This document shows positions 1 to 5,928 of a stretch of DNA of 6,794 bases, one piece after another (within the stretch, counting starts at the first letter, position 1; each line of letters opens with the position of its first letter). Where the stretch lies: assembly GCF_032586235.1 (NCBI RefSeq), contig NZ_JAWHTD010000086.1, positions 1 to 6,794 on the forward strand. Reading direction: 5' to 3'. The notes below the pieces were generated by a model, which did not search any database, was not told the origin of the DNA, and worked only from the letters and a program-made list of their open reading frames with translations. The stretch comes from Aestuariicoccus sp032586235 (GTDB lineage Bacteria; Pseudomonadota; Alphaproteobacteria; Rhodobacterales; Rhodobacteraceae). Both the position numbers and the translations under genes were made by a program.

Positions 1-77
1 GGAACGACCCTCTTTGAGATATGGAGTGCATTATAGCGGGATCCGGTGTGCCAGGCATTGGACGACATCGAGACGCC
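1..77. other. Unassigned DNA beyond the IS630 break
   Basis: The minus-strand IS630 frame stays open here, but its residues (after RNGT: GVSMSSNAWHTGSR) do not resemble any IS630 C-terminus. The other minus frames do not restore the family motifs either, so a simple frameshift does not explain the change. On the plus strand, one frame reads RDPVCQALDDIETPV after a TAG stop, which looks mildly protein-like but is too short to assign. This is probably the DNA on the far side of a recombination or insertion junction. Confidence 0.4.
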
Positions 78-710
78 AGTGCCATTGCGTGTATAGGTGT
101 GGGTGCGCCGTTCGGGGACACCAGGCGCCATGGGCAGAACGGGCTGCTCGCGGTCGAGCGCCTGGATCTGAGATTTTTCGTCTATGCACAAAACGATAGC
201 CCGGTTCGGTGGCGACATGTAGAGACCGACCACGTCCTGCACCTTGTCCACGAACAGTGGATCGGTGGACAGCTTGAAGGTCTCGGCGCGATGCGGCTGC
301 AAGCCGAAGGCGTTCCAGATGCGCCGAACGGTCGTATGCGACAGCCCCGTCTCCGCCGCCATCGAGCGGATCGACCAATGGGTCGCATCCCTCGGTGTCG
401 TCTCCAGCGTGCGCTTGATGACGTCGGCCACTTGCTCATCGGACACGGTGCGCGGGCGGCCTGCGCGGTACTCGTCCGAGAGGCCTTCAACGCGATGCTC
501 GGCAAACCGCCGCCGCCACTTGCCGACCGTGTGTTCGGAATGGCCGAGCTCGGCGGCGATCTCCTTGCTGGTCAGTCCCTCAGCACATCTCAGAACGATC
601 CGGCACCTGTCCGACAGCGACCGCGCCGCCTTGTGCCGGCGCAACTGGGCTTCCAGAAAAGCGCGCTCATCATCGCTGAGCTCAATCACTACCGATGCCC
701 GGCCCCGCAT
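78..710 (-). pseudogene. IS630-family transposase, 3'-truncated
   Basis: Reading the minus strand from the ATG at 710 gives about 211 residues of a typical alphaproteobacterial IS630-family DDE transposase, a DNA-cleaving and joining enzyme. An in-frame TAG upstream, in sequence now split from the IS427 junction, limits extension to a few alternative starts such as TTG at 713. An N-terminal helix-turn-helix block lies at about residues 45-70 (TSKEIAAELGHSEHTVGKW). A second HTH-like block is near 115-135. The first catalytic aspartate sits in CIDEKSQIQALDR (D177). The frame then reads ERRTHTYTRNGT, where family members continue with TSLFAALD and the rest of the catalytic core. Here the homology stops at about position 78, although the frame stays open to the window edge. 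The second Asp and the Glu are therefore missing and the protein should be inactive. The gene reads away from the IS427 element that sits upstream of it. Confidence 0.88.
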
Positions 711-831
711 CAACGCCTCCCCGAATTGCCTCAAATCAATGATGGCAAATTTGGTTCCGGGTGACTAGGGTCAGGACGCATTGATTTCCCGAGCGCTGCG
801 TGATTCACGGCTCCGAAAACGGAGCGGTGAC

Positions 832-1589
832 ATGAGCGATCTTTTCTGGCTGACCGACGCGCAGATGGCGCGTCTGAAACCCTACTTTCCGAAGTCGCAC
901 GGCAAGCCCAGGGTCGACGACCGGCGGGTTTTGAGCGGGATTATCTTCATCAACCGCAATGGGTTAAGGTGGCGCGATGCGCCTGCCGCCTATGGCCCAC
1001 ACAAAACGCTTTACAGCCGTTGGAAGCGCTGGAGCGAGAAGGGCATCTTCGCGCGGATAATGGTTGGTCTGGCCGCCGAGCACGGCGAACAGAAGACCGT
1101 GATGATCGACGCGACCTACCTGAAGGTACATCGAACTGCGACCAGCATGGCCGCCAAAAAGGGGGGCGTGGTCGTCTGATTGGTCGAACCAAAGGCGGCA
1201 TGAACACCAAATTGCATGCCATCTGCGACAGCCAGGGACGCCCGCTCGACCTGTTCGTCACCGCCGGTCAGGTCAGCGACTACATCGGCGCGCGGGCGTT
1301 GCTCAGCAGTCTCCCAAAAGTCGATTGGCTGCTCGGGGACCGAGGCTACGATGCAGACTGGTTCCGAGACGCGTTGAAAGACAAGGGGATACGCGCCTGT
1401 ATCCCGGGTCGAAAGCAGCGCAAGGCGACTGTCAAATACGACAAACGCCGATACAAACGCCGCAACCGCATTGAAATCATGTTCGGCAGGCTCAAGGACT
1501 GGAGGCGCGTTGCGACCCGCTATGACCGTTGTCCAAAAGTCTTCCTGTCGGCCATCGCTCTCGCCGCAACCGTCATCTACTGGTTATGA
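832..1589 (+). CDS. IS427-type transposase made by -1 frameshift
   Basis: This DDE transposase is encoded in two overlapping frames. The first frame starts at the ATG at 832, preceded by GGAG at 821-824, and ends at the TGA at 1177-1179 (115 aa). The second frame carries the C-terminal half and stops at 1589. The frames are linked by AAAAAGGGGGG at 1156-1166. A -1 slip there joins MAAKKGG to RGRLIGRTKGGMNTK and gives about 252 aa. The N-terminal part has the usual LTDAQMARLKPYFP and GLRWRDAP blocks. Catalytic residues are visible: Asp in MIDATYLK (about residue 93), Asp in LLGDRGYDADWFR, and Glu in RRNRIEIMFGRLKDWRRVATRYD. Programmed frameshifting at such a run is usual for IS427 elements, so the split should not be read as a pseudogene. 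The first frame alone would give a truncated product with a possible regulatory role. Confidence 0.88.
1156..1166 (+). promoter_or_regulatory. Slippery A5G6 frameshift site
   Basis: Five A followed by six G lie in the overlap of the two transposase frames. A -1 slip here moves translation from the frame that ends at 1179 into the frame that carries the second Asp and the Glu of the DDE triad. The residues on both sides then match the continuous family sequence (AAKKGGRGRLIGRTKGG). Confidence 0.75.
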
Positions 1590-1614
1590 ATCCTGACCCT
1601 ACAAGCACCCATCG

Positions 1615-1654
1615 GGTGTTCCAGTTTAACCGCCGGTGCATCGCTAGGTGTTCC
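1615..1654. repeat. Direct repeat GGTGTTCC x2, possible IS630 end
   Basis: GGTGTTCC occurs at 1615-1622 and again at 1647-1654, 32 bp apart. A related GGTTCCGGGTG lies on the other side of the IS427 insertion at 753-763. Without the IS427 element all three would sit within about 70 bp upstream of the IS630 transposase start. They could be leftover transposase-binding sequences of the IS630 end. The outer tip of that IS was not identified. The whole gap 1602-1718 contains no gene I recognise. Confidence 0.3.
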
Positions 1655-1718
1655 CCGCGGCAAGCCAAGTTCTTCTGACACTGCTCTTAAGGGATTTGTG
1701 TGACAGGGCCGACGGACA

Positions 1719-1784
1719 CTATGAAAAAGTCCGCATGCGCCTGGAAAAAGGAACCGGCATGGAAGTCGTCTCTGGTCGGCTCAT
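1719..1784 (-). pseudogene. Short ORF overlapping the CoxL stop, broken gene start
   Basis: A 21-codon frame begins at the ATG at 1784, whose A is the last base of the CoxL relic's TGA stop (TGATG). It reads MSRPETTSMPVPFSRRMRTFS and ends at a TAG at 1719-1721. A stop-start overlap like this is typical of translationally coupled operon genes, so it may be the first codons of the gene that once followed the dehydrogenase subunit, cut by later rearrangement. I do not recognise the peptide. A chance ORF is equally possible. Confidence 0.3.
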
Positions 1785-2566
1785 CACGAATCGGGGCGCG
1801 CGCCTCGGATCCGTTCGCGAAGCGCCATCGGGGTCATCGGCAAGGCCTCGACCCGCACGGCAAACGGGGAAAGCGCATCGGATACGGCATTTGCAAGGGC
1901 CCCGATCGCACCCATAACCCCGCCCTCGGCCATGCCCTTCATCCCGCCCGGCGTCCGGGCGCTTGGCGTGTGCATCGGGACAAGGTCGATTTCCGGCAAT
2001 TCGCAGGCCGTTGCGATCAGATAGTCCGCAAAAGTGGCGGACAGGTTCTGACCGTCGGGATCGTAATGCACGGATTCGAAAAGCGCGCCGCTCAGCCCCA
2101 TCGCGACTGCCCCTTGCTGCTGCCCTGCGACGATGATCGGGTTCAATACGGTCCCGCAATCCTCCGCCACGACATAGCGGCAGATCGTCACCTTACCGGT
2201 CGTCGCTTCGACCTCGATCTCGCAGGCATGGGTCGCGTTCGAATAGGTCATCGGTGGCGGATCGTAGGTGAGCGAGAAATCCAGCCCCGGCGTCATATCC
2301 GGCGGAAGGGTGGTTGGATCCAGATAGGCGCGCCGGGCGATCTCGGCGAGATCGGTTCCCGTGTCCTCCCACTTTCCAGCCAATCGACGCTTTACGCGGC
2401 CCGCAGAAAGACGCAGCGCCTCCGGATCGTTCACGTTGAGCATGCGCGCCGCAATGGCCAGAACCTTTTCGCGGGCCTTCTGGGCGCAGAGATATAGCGT
2501 TCCGCCCCCAGCCGTGGCGCCCCGTCCGCCACGGCTGCCCATTCCGTAGGGCGCGACGTCGGTAAG
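1784..2566 (-). pseudogene. CoxL/xanthine dehydrogenase large subunit, C-terminal relic
   Basis: The minus frame encodes about 260 residues matching the C-terminal third of molybdenum hydroxylase large subunits (aerobic CO dehydrogenase CoxL / xanthine dehydrogenase XdhB class). These are usually about 750-800 aa. Family blocks seen are TDVAPYGMGSRG near the start, ACEIEVEATTGKV, VVAEDCGTVLNPIIVAGQ, and GGMKGMAEGGVMGA. The last holds the glutamate (E218 of the open frame) expected at the molybdenum site. The C-terminus looks complete. Missing are the first roughly 500 residues, which carry most of the cofactor-binding and substrate-channel sequence, and any small or medium subunit gene. The open frame can start at a GTG at 2578, but homology begins at about 2563. 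In-frame stops lie upstream and the GTG has no good ribosome-binding site. The upstream junction falls within the start of a different gene (2580-2618). Transcription from the hydrolase operon could still read through it. Confidence 0.85.
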
Positions 2567-2579
2567 CGCCCAGAACACT

Positions 2580-2618
2580 TCAGAGGACGGAGAAACTCAA
2601 GATCATGATCTTTTTCAT
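2580..2618 (-). pseudogene. Beheaded third operon gene: signal-peptide start only
   Basis: Thirteen nt after the serine hydrolase stop, a strong Shine-Dalgarno (GGGAGG, 7 nt spacing) precedes an ATG at 2618. The frame reads MKKIMILSFSVL and ends at a TGA at 2580-2582. Two lysines followed by a hydrophobic run are the start of an export signal. Past the TGA the same frame gives SVLGA, which would suit the rest of a signal peptide, before it runs into the CoxL relic. This looks like the beginning of a third, exported protein of the protease/hydrolase operon whose body was deleted. Its identity cannot be told from 12 residues. Confidence 0.6.
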
Positions 2619-2631
2619 CGGCTTCCCTCCC

Positions 2632-3807
2632 TCACTGCGCGCTCACCGCGTCGATCAACAGATCGGCAAGGGCGGACTCCAAGGCGGGGACGAGGTCAGA
2701 GCTGTCATCCGCCACGCCCACTTCCGTGTTAATCTGGAAGGCGATCGTCAGGTCGTGATCCGCGTAGTGCCTGAGGCTTGACACGTAGCCGGGAATCCAT
2801 CCGCCATGTCCGTAGACGGGCCCGTGCAGCGTCTCGGTATAGAGCGCCACGCCACTGCCATAGCGGATGCCCGGTGCGTCCGGGTGGACCGGAACGGCAT
2901 CGAGAAGACGGTCCATATAGGGTTCATCCATAGCCACGCCCGTGAACAGCGCGTGCCCCCATCTGGCAAGGTCGGATGACGTGGAGACGAACCCGCCACC
3001 CGTCCATTCGACCGCCGGGTTCCACAAGAGCGCACCGGTTTCATCCGACGTGCGGGATGGAAGCCCAAACGAGTTGGGCGCGACCGTATAGCCTACGGCC
3101 AGCCCCTCAATCATCGGCCCGTCGGAGGGAATGGTCTGGAAAAGCCCGAGTGGGGTCAGAAAGCGCTCCTGCACGAGTTCGAAGACGTCCCTGCCGGTCG
3201 CAGCCTCGATCACCAGCCCCAGCAGCAGGTAACCGCTATCAGTGTAGGCCCATGCCGTCCCGGCCTCGAACAAGGGCGGCTCATCGAGGATGAACGCAAT
3301 TGCGGCCTCTGGCGCGAACGGCGCGGTCTGCCCCATGTCGATCAGCGCCCCAGCGACGCCGTCCAAATGAACGTGATCCGGCACGCCGGAGGTATGCGTC
3401 AGCAGATGGCCAATGGTCATGTCTTGCGCATTCGGCACGCGGCCAAACCAGGGCAGTTGGCCGAGATATCCGGATACGAGGTCGGCCCGAGCCAACACGC
3501 CCTCGCTCTCCAGTGAGAGAACCAGCGCACCCCAGATCGTTTTCCCGATGCTGGCCGCTAGCATCCGGCTTTCCGTCGTCATTGGAATATCCGCCTCTAC
3601 ATCCGCAAGGCCTACTGCGACCGCCCCGGTCGTGCCGTCCTTCAGCGTGTAGGCGACGGTCGCCCCCGGAAATCCGTAAGTCTCGCGAAAGGATCCCAGA
3701 AGCGAACGCAGAGCGGCATTTATCTCGGTGTCGTCCGACAAGGCGGGGCTGGTGGCCAATCCCAGGTTCATTAGGAAAAGCGCCACGATGGTGAGCACGT
3801 GTTTCAT
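2632..3807 (-). CDS. Exported serine hydrolase, class C beta-lactamase/DD-peptidase fold
   Basis: This 391-residue protein belongs to the beta-lactamase/transpeptidase-like family, which acylates an active-site serine. Substrates in the family range from D-Ala-D-Ala peptides to esters and amides, so the substrate is unknown. Residues 1 to about 24 form a signal peptide (MKHVLTIVALFLMNLGL), placing the enzyme in the periplasm. The SxxK motif is SIGK (S86-K89). The second motif is YTD (Y188-D190) in WAYTDSGYLLLG, with Asp where many members have Asn. HGG at 334-336 takes the KTG-like position. HLLTHTSGV at 134-142 is another family hallmark. The start at 3807 is chosen because the signal peptide begins there and the codon overlaps the CPBP stop (ATGA). 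A longer in-frame extension to 3918 lies inside the protease gene. Tight coupling suggests the two proteins act together at the envelope, for example in cell-wall or peptide processing; that is inference. The gene looks intact. Confidence 0.9.
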   Translation of the reverse strand: MKHVLTIVALFLMNLGLATSPALSDDTEINAALRSLLGSFRETYGFPGATVAYTLKDGTTGAVAVGLADVEADIPMTTESRMLAASIGKTIWGALVLSLESEGVLARADLVSGYLGQLPWFGRVPNAQDMTIGHLLTHTSGVPDHVHLDGVAGALIDMGQTAPFAPEAAIAFILDEPPLFEAGTAWAYTDSGYLLLGLVIEAATGRDVFELVQERFLTPLGLFQTIPSDGPMIEGLAVGYTVAPNSFGLPSRTSDETGALLWNPAVEWTGGGFVSTSSDLARWGHALFTGVAMDEPYMDRLLDAVPVHPDAPGIRYGSGVALYTETLHGPVYGHGGWIPGYVSSLRHYADHDLTIAFQINTEVGVADDSSDLVPALESALADLLIDAVSAQ

Positions 3808-4646
3808 TGTGTGCGCCCACCATCGTCCGGAATTACCTCCGTCAAAGCGCCCTCGCGGTGCAGCATCGTATCTCGATTCCACCAAACGACAGCGACGGTG
3901 ACGGCCACCAGGATCCACGTGTCATAGGGCTGCGCGTCCGGCCAGAACGGATTGATGAGTTGCCAGTGGAACAGCATCGGCCAAAGCAGACTGCCTCGCG
4001 CCGAATTGAAGATCGGGGTGACCAGGATCGCGAGGGTGACGTTGCCGATGAAGAACGGCAGGAAATTCCAGGCCGCAAAAACCGTACCCGACAGGAAGAA
4101 CGCAGGCAGATGCCAGATCCCCCAGACCGATCCAATCACGGCCCCAGCCCAGAGCGGTGCCAGATGGCGTTGCAGGATAGGTTGCGCGACCCCGCGCCAG
4201 CCGAATTCCTCGATTGGCCCGAGAAAGAGCATCATGAACAGGATTGACACTATAGCGCCCGGACCTTCGGGCGACATCGGCGTGAGGACAGGACCACCCT
4301 TCAGCAGCGACCCAAGCACAAAAACAATAGGAATGCCGATCAGGATGAAGAAAACCCAGAAGGACGAGACCCGCCACAGGGTGAGGCGCGACAGAAAGGA
4401 TTTGAGACCGCCTATGCCGCCGAAAAAGAGCACCAACGCAAAAGCGGAAATCGCAGGTGCCCAAGTCGCAAGGAAGAAGAAGGGATGCGACCCGCTGATC
4501 TCTCCGAAACTGGCGGAGGCCCAATCAGGTGCAACAATGTAGACCGCGACGATGCCCCACGTGATGGCGAAGGTCAGCGCGAAAAAGCCGATCAGGGCAT
4601 AGGACGGAACGCGAAAGGTCCGAGTGGGCGCGGCAATATCTGTCAT
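3804..4646 (-). CDS. CPBP-family intramembrane protease (CAAX/Abi type)
   Basis: The protein has 280 residues and several hydrophobic segments consistent with a multi-pass inner-membrane protein. The CPBP (Rce1-like, formerly Abi) motifs are present: EEFGWRG with E146, E147 and R151; HLPAFFL with H179; and a last motif around N214 (FNSARGSLLWPMLFHW) with H227. In this family the Glu and His residues form the membrane-embedded active site. Bacterial members cleave or sequester membrane peptides, and some act in bacteriocin self-immunity, but no substrate can be read from the sequence. The ATG at 4646 is preceded by GAGGG at 8 nt spacing. A longer TTG-started extension to 4757 has no such site and looks non-coding. 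The stop overlaps the hydrolase start, and this gene is the first of the operon. An IS903-type terminal repeat lies 145 bp upstream, so the original promoter region may be truncated. No convincing promoter is visible there. Confidence 0.9.
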   Translation of the reverse strand: MTDIAAPTRTFRVPSYALIGFFALTFAITWGIVAVYIVAPDWASASFGEISGSHPFFFLATWAPAISAFALVLFFGGIGGLKSFLSRLTLWRVSSFWVFFILIGIPIVFVLGSLLKGGPVLTPMSPEGPGAIVSILFMMLFLGPIEEFGWRGVAQPILQRHLAPLWAGAVIGSVWGIWHLPAFFLSGTVFAAWNFLPFFIGNVTLAILVTPIFNSARGSLLWPMLFHWQLINPFWPDAQPYDTWILVAVTVAVVWWNRDTMLHREGALTEVIPDDGGRTQ

Positions 4647-4790
4647 GGGATGATCCCTCGCGAAAAGCGTTGAGACAGGACGCCCAAGGCCGGCGAACTC
4701 GGCTTCGGACTTGAAGATGGGCGTAGCTGTTTGCGCTTTCCGGTAGCGGTGCGGCAATCCCTATGGAGTTCCCTGCTCATTCCTCTAATC

Positions 4791-5033
4791 GGCCTTGTTG
4801 CATAAATCAGGTTCTGAGCGGAGTTCCCCTTTCCCCGGACCGACTTATCCTACGGCCACTGTGACGGGTATGCCAAGCGCGGTGTAGCCATTCAGCACGG
4901 CGATGCGGACTTGCAGCTCCGCGACCTGGCGGTCGAAGTCTCGAGCCATCAGTGACTGACCAAGCAGCTTGATGCAGTTCATCTTGCTTTCGACCCGGCT
5001 CCGGCGGTGAAGCATGCGCTTGCGTGACAACCA
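4791..5033 (-). mobile_element. IS5-family element remnant, IS903 type
   Basis: One IS end is clear: GGCCTTGTTGCATAAATC at 4791-4808 resembles the terminal repeat of IS903-type elements. Inward of it lies the C-terminus of the transposase on the minus strand, with the stop at 4845. The other end and most of the transposase are absent. Homology fades around 5015-5033, just before the Crp-like relic's downstream hairpin. The 9 bp expected as target duplication would be 4782-4790, but there is no second end to compare. The element cannot transpose by itself. Confidence 0.8.
4845..5033 (-). pseudogene. IS903-type transposase, C-terminal fragment
   Basis: About 60 residues are recognisable. They include HRRSRVESKMNC, KLLGQSLMARDFDRQVAEL and VRIAVLNGYTALGIPVT, which are characteristic of the last part of IS5/IS903-group transposases. 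They contain the region around the catalytic Glu (RVESKMN) but none of the upstream Asp residues. The conserved W...HRRSR spacing looks slightly longer than usual (W-LSRKRML-HRRSR), so a small change may lie near the break. An in-frame stop occurs a few codons further upstream. Non-functional remnant. Confidence 0.82.
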
Positions 5034-5052
5034 GCGTCTGACCTGAACACCG

Positions 5053-5083
5053 GGGCCGCTTGCCGATCAATGGCCGGCGGCCC
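5053..5083. terminator. GC-rich hairpin after the Crp-like relic
   Basis: GGGCCGC (5053-5059) and GCGGCCC (5077-5083) form a perfect 7-bp stem 4 nt past the TAA of the Crp-like relic. There is no T tract on the minus-strand side, where that gene's transcript would end. On the plus strand the hairpin is followed by TTCTTATTT. It may be the regulator gene's original terminator or only a GC-rich palindrome. Confidence 0.35.
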
Positions 5084-5086
5084 TTC

Positions 5087-5258
5087 TTATTTCAAGAGCG
5101 GCCCGGTCTGATCCAAATAGGCTGCATCAAACTCAGCCAGCTCCACCAACCCGGCATGATCTTCAAAGGACACGCGACCGTCCCGAAAGGTCACCAGTCC
5201 ACTCTCGCGAAGGTGACGCAGAACGCGGTTCACGTGGATGGCACTCAGCCCCAGTGGA
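5087..5258 (-). pseudogene. Crp/Fnr-family regulator, C-terminal DNA-binding fragment
   Basis: About 57 residues match the end of a Crp/Fnr-type transcription factor: LGLSAIHVNRVLRHLRESGL is the recognition part of the winged helix-turn-helix, followed by VTFRDGRVSFEDHAGL and the common end ELAEFDAAYLDQTGPL. The first helix of the HTH and the whole N-terminal cyclic-nucleotide-like sensor domain are missing. Upstream the frame runs straight into the end of an IS3-family element at about 5260, so the open frame that reaches 5401 is partly IS sequence and carries no family motifs there. A fragment this short cannot bind DNA as a normal dimer. It probably marks a regulator gene destroyed by the IS3 insertion and a later deletion. 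Confidence 0.82.
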
Positions 5259-5259
5259 G

Positions 5260-5580
5260 AGCCCCCATTGGGTGATCCGGTTTGATTGTTAGTGCATGGT
5301 CGGCCTTTGGTCCATTTGGACGATTGTTTCTGGCGCCGGTGGTCGGTAGCCAAGAACGCTATGTGGCCGCTTCGTGTTGTAGTGCTTTCTCCAGCCTTCA
5401 ATGATGATCTGAGCTTCTCTGAGCGAGTAGAAGATCTCGCGGTTCAGTAGTTCATCCCGGAACCGAGCGTTGAAGCTCTCGACATAGCCATTCTCCAAAG
5501 GCGATCCCGGCTCGATGAAGGCGGTCTTGGCGCCCAAGGGAGCACAACAGTGCTGCCGCACCCGCTCAATATACATCGTA
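5260..5580 (-). mobile_element. IS3-family element, right-end fragment
   Basis: The piece contains the 3' part of orfB, its stop, and about 30 bp of non-coding end with GGATCACCCAATGGGGGC at the outer tip (5261-5278 on the complementary strand). It abuts the Crp-like relic. The left end, orfA and the N-terminal half of orfB are missing. The inner limit lies between about 5570 and the terminator hairpin at 5592. No target duplication can be checked because only one end survives. Confidence 0.75.
5289..5570 (-). pseudogene. IS3-family transposase (OrfB), C-terminal fragment
   Basis: About 90 residues of the rve-type integrase core end are recognisable: GAKTAFIEPGSPLENGYVESFN, which includes the catalytic Glu of the DDE triad, then RDELLNREIFYSLREAQ and HYNTKRPHSVLGYRPPAPE at the C-terminus. 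The frame ends at a TAA at 5289. Upstream of about residue RVRQ the sequence stops looking like a transposase, and the open frame continues only a few codons into the terminator region. Both catalytic Asp residues are lost, so the fragment is inactive. Confidence 0.88.
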
Positions 5581-5613
5581 AAGCTAAACGACGCGTCCAA
5601 ACTAAAGGACGCG
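5578..5613 (-). terminator. Terminator-like hairpin after the PepSY-like gene
   Basis: On the minus strand CGCGTCC, an 8-nt loop (TTTAGTTT) and GGACGCG make a perfect 7-bp stem (5592-5613). It is followed by the T-rich TCGTTTAGCTTT. It begins 16 nt past the stop of the small exported-protein gene at 5630, the expected place for an intrinsic terminator. The T tract is interrupted, so strength is uncertain. Confidence 0.6.
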
Positions 5614-5629
5614 CCAGAATGTCATGGTA

Positions 5630-5902
5630 TCATCGAGACAGCGCGTTAAAGAAGTCCGTGGCTTCGATGGTCCCGTTGTCAGGATGCATAGTCAGCAGAA
5701 CCCTTTTGCCGGTGCCATCATACGCACTCAGCAACAATTCGTTACCGTTTACGGTTTGTATCGACGTGTAGCCCTCAAGCGTGAGCGAGGCTGTCACGTC
5801 CTTTGTATATCTGCTTTGGACTGGCCAAGTGTCAGCAGCGTGGGCAGCGGCGGTTACGAGAAGCGAGAGGCTCGAAAGCAAAGCGATTGATTTAGCGGTC
5901 AT
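5630..5902 (-). CDS. Small exported PepSY_2-like protein (copy B)
   Basis: This 90-residue protein has a clear signal peptide (MTAKSIALLSSLSLLVTAAAHA, likely cut after A22), leaving a periplasmic domain of about 68 residues. That domain follows the pattern of PepSY/PepSY_2-like small domains: an amphipathic helix, GYTSIQTV, then SAYDGTGKRVLLTMHPDNGTIEA, where a GKRV strand and a DxxxG turn close the sheet. PepSY-type domains are often linked to modulation of proteases or to the envelope, but the role here is unknown. The start at 5902 is chosen because GGAG lies 6 nt upstream; longer frames to 6001 read through the operator-like repeats. It is the downstream member of a tandem with a homologous gene at 6086-6355. 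The two align without gaps between GY and SAYD. A terminator-like hairpin follows. No transmembrane anchor or lipobox is visible. Confidence 0.75.
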   Translation of the reverse strand: MTAKSIALLSSLSLLVTAAAHAADTWPVQSRYTKDVTASLTLEGYTSIQTVNGNELLLSAYDGTGKRVLLTMHPDNGTIEATDFFNALSR

Positions 5903-5928
5903 AATGATCTCCATCATACGTACAGAAT

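Larger units (their letters stand above)
766..1601 (+). mobile_element. Complete IS5-family element, IS427 type
   Basis: The element spans 768-1599 (832 bp), a normal size for the IS427 subgroup of IS5. The left end reads GGGTCAGGACGCAT. The reverse complement of the right end reads GGGTCAGGATTCAT, so the terminal inverted repeats match at 12 of 14 positions. A TA dinucleotide flanks both ends (766-767 and 1600-1601) and is the likely target duplication, as expected for this group. The transposase fills nearly all of the interior. The insertion lies 56 bp upstream of the IS630 transposase ATG, which suggests it landed in the IS630 5' end or its leader. Intact ends plus an intact split transposase suggest a recent and possibly still mobile copy. 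Confidence 0.9.

Noticed and set aside
21..764. 247-residue plus-strand open frame
   Set aside because: It is the complement of the IS630 transposase; the minus strand carries the family motifs and this frame has none.
1177..1179. Stop codon splitting the IS427 transposase as a disabling mutation
   Set aside because: A -1 slip at the A5G6 run just before it restores the family sequence exactly, which is normal for this IS group.
1700..2497. 265-residue plus-strand open frame over the CoxL relic
   Set aside because: Arg- and His-rich antisense frame in high-GC DNA; the minus strand has clear CoxL motifs.
3281..3823. 180-residue minus-strand frame within the hydrolase
   Set aside because: Out-of-frame shadow of the serine hydrolase, without recognisable motifs.
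3808..3918. N-terminal extension of the serine hydrolase
   Set aside because: It lies inside the CPBP coding region, has no ribosome-binding site and would bury the signal peptide.
3922..4542. Two frames of about 200 residues over the CPBP gene, one per strand
   Set aside because: Shadow frames; the CPBP frame explains the hydrophobic pattern and active-site motifs.
4647..4757. N-terminal extension of the CPBP protease from a TTG
   Set aside because: No ribosome-binding site, no membrane or family sequence; the ATG at 4646 has GAGGG upstream.
5259..5401. N-terminal part of the open frame leading into the Crp-like fragment
   Set aside because: This stretch is IS3 end and out-of-frame transposase sequence; no regulator motifs occur before LGLSAIHVN.
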